From NCBI RefSeq assembly GCF_947492965.1, contig NZ_CANLOZ010000004.1:434001-498000 (forward strand): 64,000 bases of DNA. Direction: 5' to 3'. Numbering within the stretch: position 1 is the first letter of the stretch; each line of letters opens with the position of its first letter. This document shows positions 62,456 to 64,000 of this stretch, piece by piece. The notes beneath the pieces are model-generated. The model was not told where the DNA came from and did not search any database. It saw only the letters and a program-made list of their open reading frames with translations. The stretch is from an uncultured Aquimarina sp. GTDB lineage: Bacteria; Bacteroidota; Bacteroidia; Flavobacteriales; Flavobacteriaceae. The translations under genes were made by a program, and so were the position numbers.

Positions 62456-64000
62456 ATGGCGCAAGGAAGTGTAATACAAACCTCTAAAAGTGCGGATCTG
62501 ATCACTCATAAACTTTTGGTGGGAGGAAATGAACTGTCTAAAAAATATCAGGTAAAGACGATTTCTATTGAAAAGGAAGTGAATAGAATCCCTACGGCTA
62601 AAATTATTTTGATCGACGGAGAACCTGCAAAACAGGATTTTGAACTAAGTAATGAGGAACTACTAATTCCAGGTGCAGAAATCGAAATTACTGCTGGGTA
62701 TCATTCAGATGAAGAAACAGTTTTTAAAGGAATCATCATTAAACATAATATCAAAATAAGGGCAAATGGTTCTTATTTGATTGTAGAATGTAAAGACGAA
62801 GCGGTTAAGCTAACGATTGGTAGAAAAAGCAATTATTTCTATGACAATAAAGATAGTGATATTATCGAAGAAATTATTGGAGCATATGGTATTGATAAAG
62901 AGGTAGAAGCTACAAATTATGAGCATAAAGAATTGGTGCAATATCATACTTCTGACTGGGATTTTATCGTAAGCAGAGCACAAGCAAATGGCAAGTTGTG
63001 TTTTGTCGATGATGGCAGGCTAAGCATTAAAAAACCGGATTTTACTTCTGGAGAAATCGAAACGATAACTTTTGGAGCTACAATGCTCGATCTAGATGCA
63101 GAGATTGATGCCAGACATCAGATAGATAAGGTTACTTCGTATAGCTGGAATTATGCCGATCAGGAGGTTATAGAGATTGAGGCTGCAGATCCATCAGTTT
63201 CTCTTAATGGAAATTTAGAACCGTCAGATCTTTCATCAATAATAGGATTGGAAAATCTAGAATTGAGACATGGAGGATCACTTTCTACAACCGAAATGCA
63301 AGATTGGAGTGATGCAAAGTGGATGTTTCAGCAATTATCTAAGATAAGAGGAAGAGTCAAATTTCAAGGAATCCCATCGGTTAAGCCAGGTACTATTTTA
63401 AAACTTCAGGGAGTTGGTGATCGATTTAATGGCAACGTGTATGTTACAGGAATAAGTCATCATATTTCCGAAGGTAATTGGACCGTAGATGCGCAATTTG
63501 GAATAAACCCTAAATGGTTTTCTGAAACTTATGATATTAATCCATTACCCGCTTCTGGATTATTATCAGGAATCTGTGGACTCCAAATAGGAATTGTGAG
63601 TCAGTTAGAAGAAGATCCTGATGGAGAAAATAGAATATTAGTACAGTTACCCATTATAAATAATGAAGAACAAGGAATATGGTGTCGTGTTGCATCTTTA
63701 GATGCAGGAGAAAATAGAGGAGCATTCTTTCTTCCTGAAATCTCGGATGAGGTCATTGTAGGTTTTATCAATGATGATCCTAATGATGGAGTAGTATTAG
63801 GAATGCTTAATAGCAGTGCAAAACCTGCTCCTATAACTGCCAGTGATGATAATCATGAAAAAGGATTTATTACTAGAAGTGAAATGAAAGTACTTTTTGA
63901 TGATGATAAAAAATCCATAAGTATTGAAACTCCGGCAGGTAAAAAAATAGTGCTAGACGAAGATGCGGGATCCATAGTAGTGGAGGATGATAATTCTAAC
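62456..64000 (+). CDS. VgrG/Pvc8-like spike protein (truncated by window end)
   Basis: MAQGSVIQTSKSADLITHKLLVGGNELSKKYQVKTISIEKEVNRIPTAKIILIDGEPAKQDFELSNEELLIPGAEIEITAGY...; open to the window edge so absent from ORF track. Confidence 0.9.
   Translation, partial: MAQGSVIQTSKSADLITHKLLVGGNELSKKYQVKTISIEKEVNRIPTAKIILIDGEPAKQDFELSNEELLIPGAEIEITAGYHSDEETVFKGIIIKHNIKIRANGSYLIVECKDEAVKLTIGRKSNYFYDNKDSDIIEEIIGAYGIDKEVEATNYEHKELVQYHTSDWDFIVSRAQANGKLCFVDDGRLSIKKPDFTSGEIETITFGATMLDLDAEIDARHQIDKVTSYSWNYADQEVIEIEAADPSVSLNGNLEPSDLSSIIGLENLELRHGGSLSTTEMQDWSDAKWMFQQLSKIRGRVKFQGIPSVKPGTILKLQGVGDRFNGNVYVTGISHHISEGNWTVDAQFGINPKWFSETYDINPLPASGLLSGICGLQIGIVSQLEEDPDGENRILVQLPIINNEEQGIWCRVASLDAGENRGAFFLPEISDEVIVGFINDDPNDGVVLGMLNSSAKPAPITASDDNHEKGFITRSEMKVLFDDDKKSISIETPAGKKIVLDEDAGSIVVEDDNSN

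Noticed and set aside
1-64000. CRISPR arrays, tRNA/rRNA genes, insertion sequences, integrases
   Set aside because: None seen by eye: no regularly spaced direct repeats, no transposase-like ORF, no recognisable tRNA/rRNA stretch. Not exhaustively searched (would need tRNAscan-SE, CRISPR and IS tools).

Overview
AT-rich chromosomal window that looks like a marine Flavobacteriia/Bacteroidetes genome: T9SS sorting tails, TAnnTTTG-type -7 boxes, MoaC-MoaB fusion. Four blocks. (1) ~1-22.7 kb is a nitrate assimilation island: truncated nirB, an outer-membrane porin, an orphan NarL-type response regulator, a tandem PilJ-like putative sensor, an nrtABCD-type ABC transporter, two small unknown paralogues, an 8-gene minus-strand haem/cytochrome operon with its own ResB/CcsA maturation pair and a globin, a nitrate reductase fused to a FAD reductase and BFD-like [2Fe-2S] domain, and a rubredoxin-tailed protein resembling nitrite/sulfite reductase. 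(2) ~28.6-33.5 kb is a molybdenum cofactor cluster (moaA, moaCB, moaE, moaD, mobA, ModE-like, moeA). (3) ~33.6-56.6 kb is mostly ordinary chromosome with a patatin-like membrane protein, an Xre/RES toxin-antitoxin pair, peptidases, aspartokinase, YifB and a large T9SS-exported BNR/VPS10-like protein. (4) 57.0 kb to the end is the start of a contractile injection system (eCIS-like) locus, cut by the window edge inside a VgrG-like spike gene. The most notable unannotated signal is a 16-bp palindrome (TAAGTATTAATACKTA) placed in identical phase, overlapping a TAnTTTTG -7 box by 2 bp, at four separate nitrate-assimilation promoters (nirB, porin, nrtA, nas), with further copies near the globin and response regulator genes. 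All family calls are made by eye from the translations; no database search was run.
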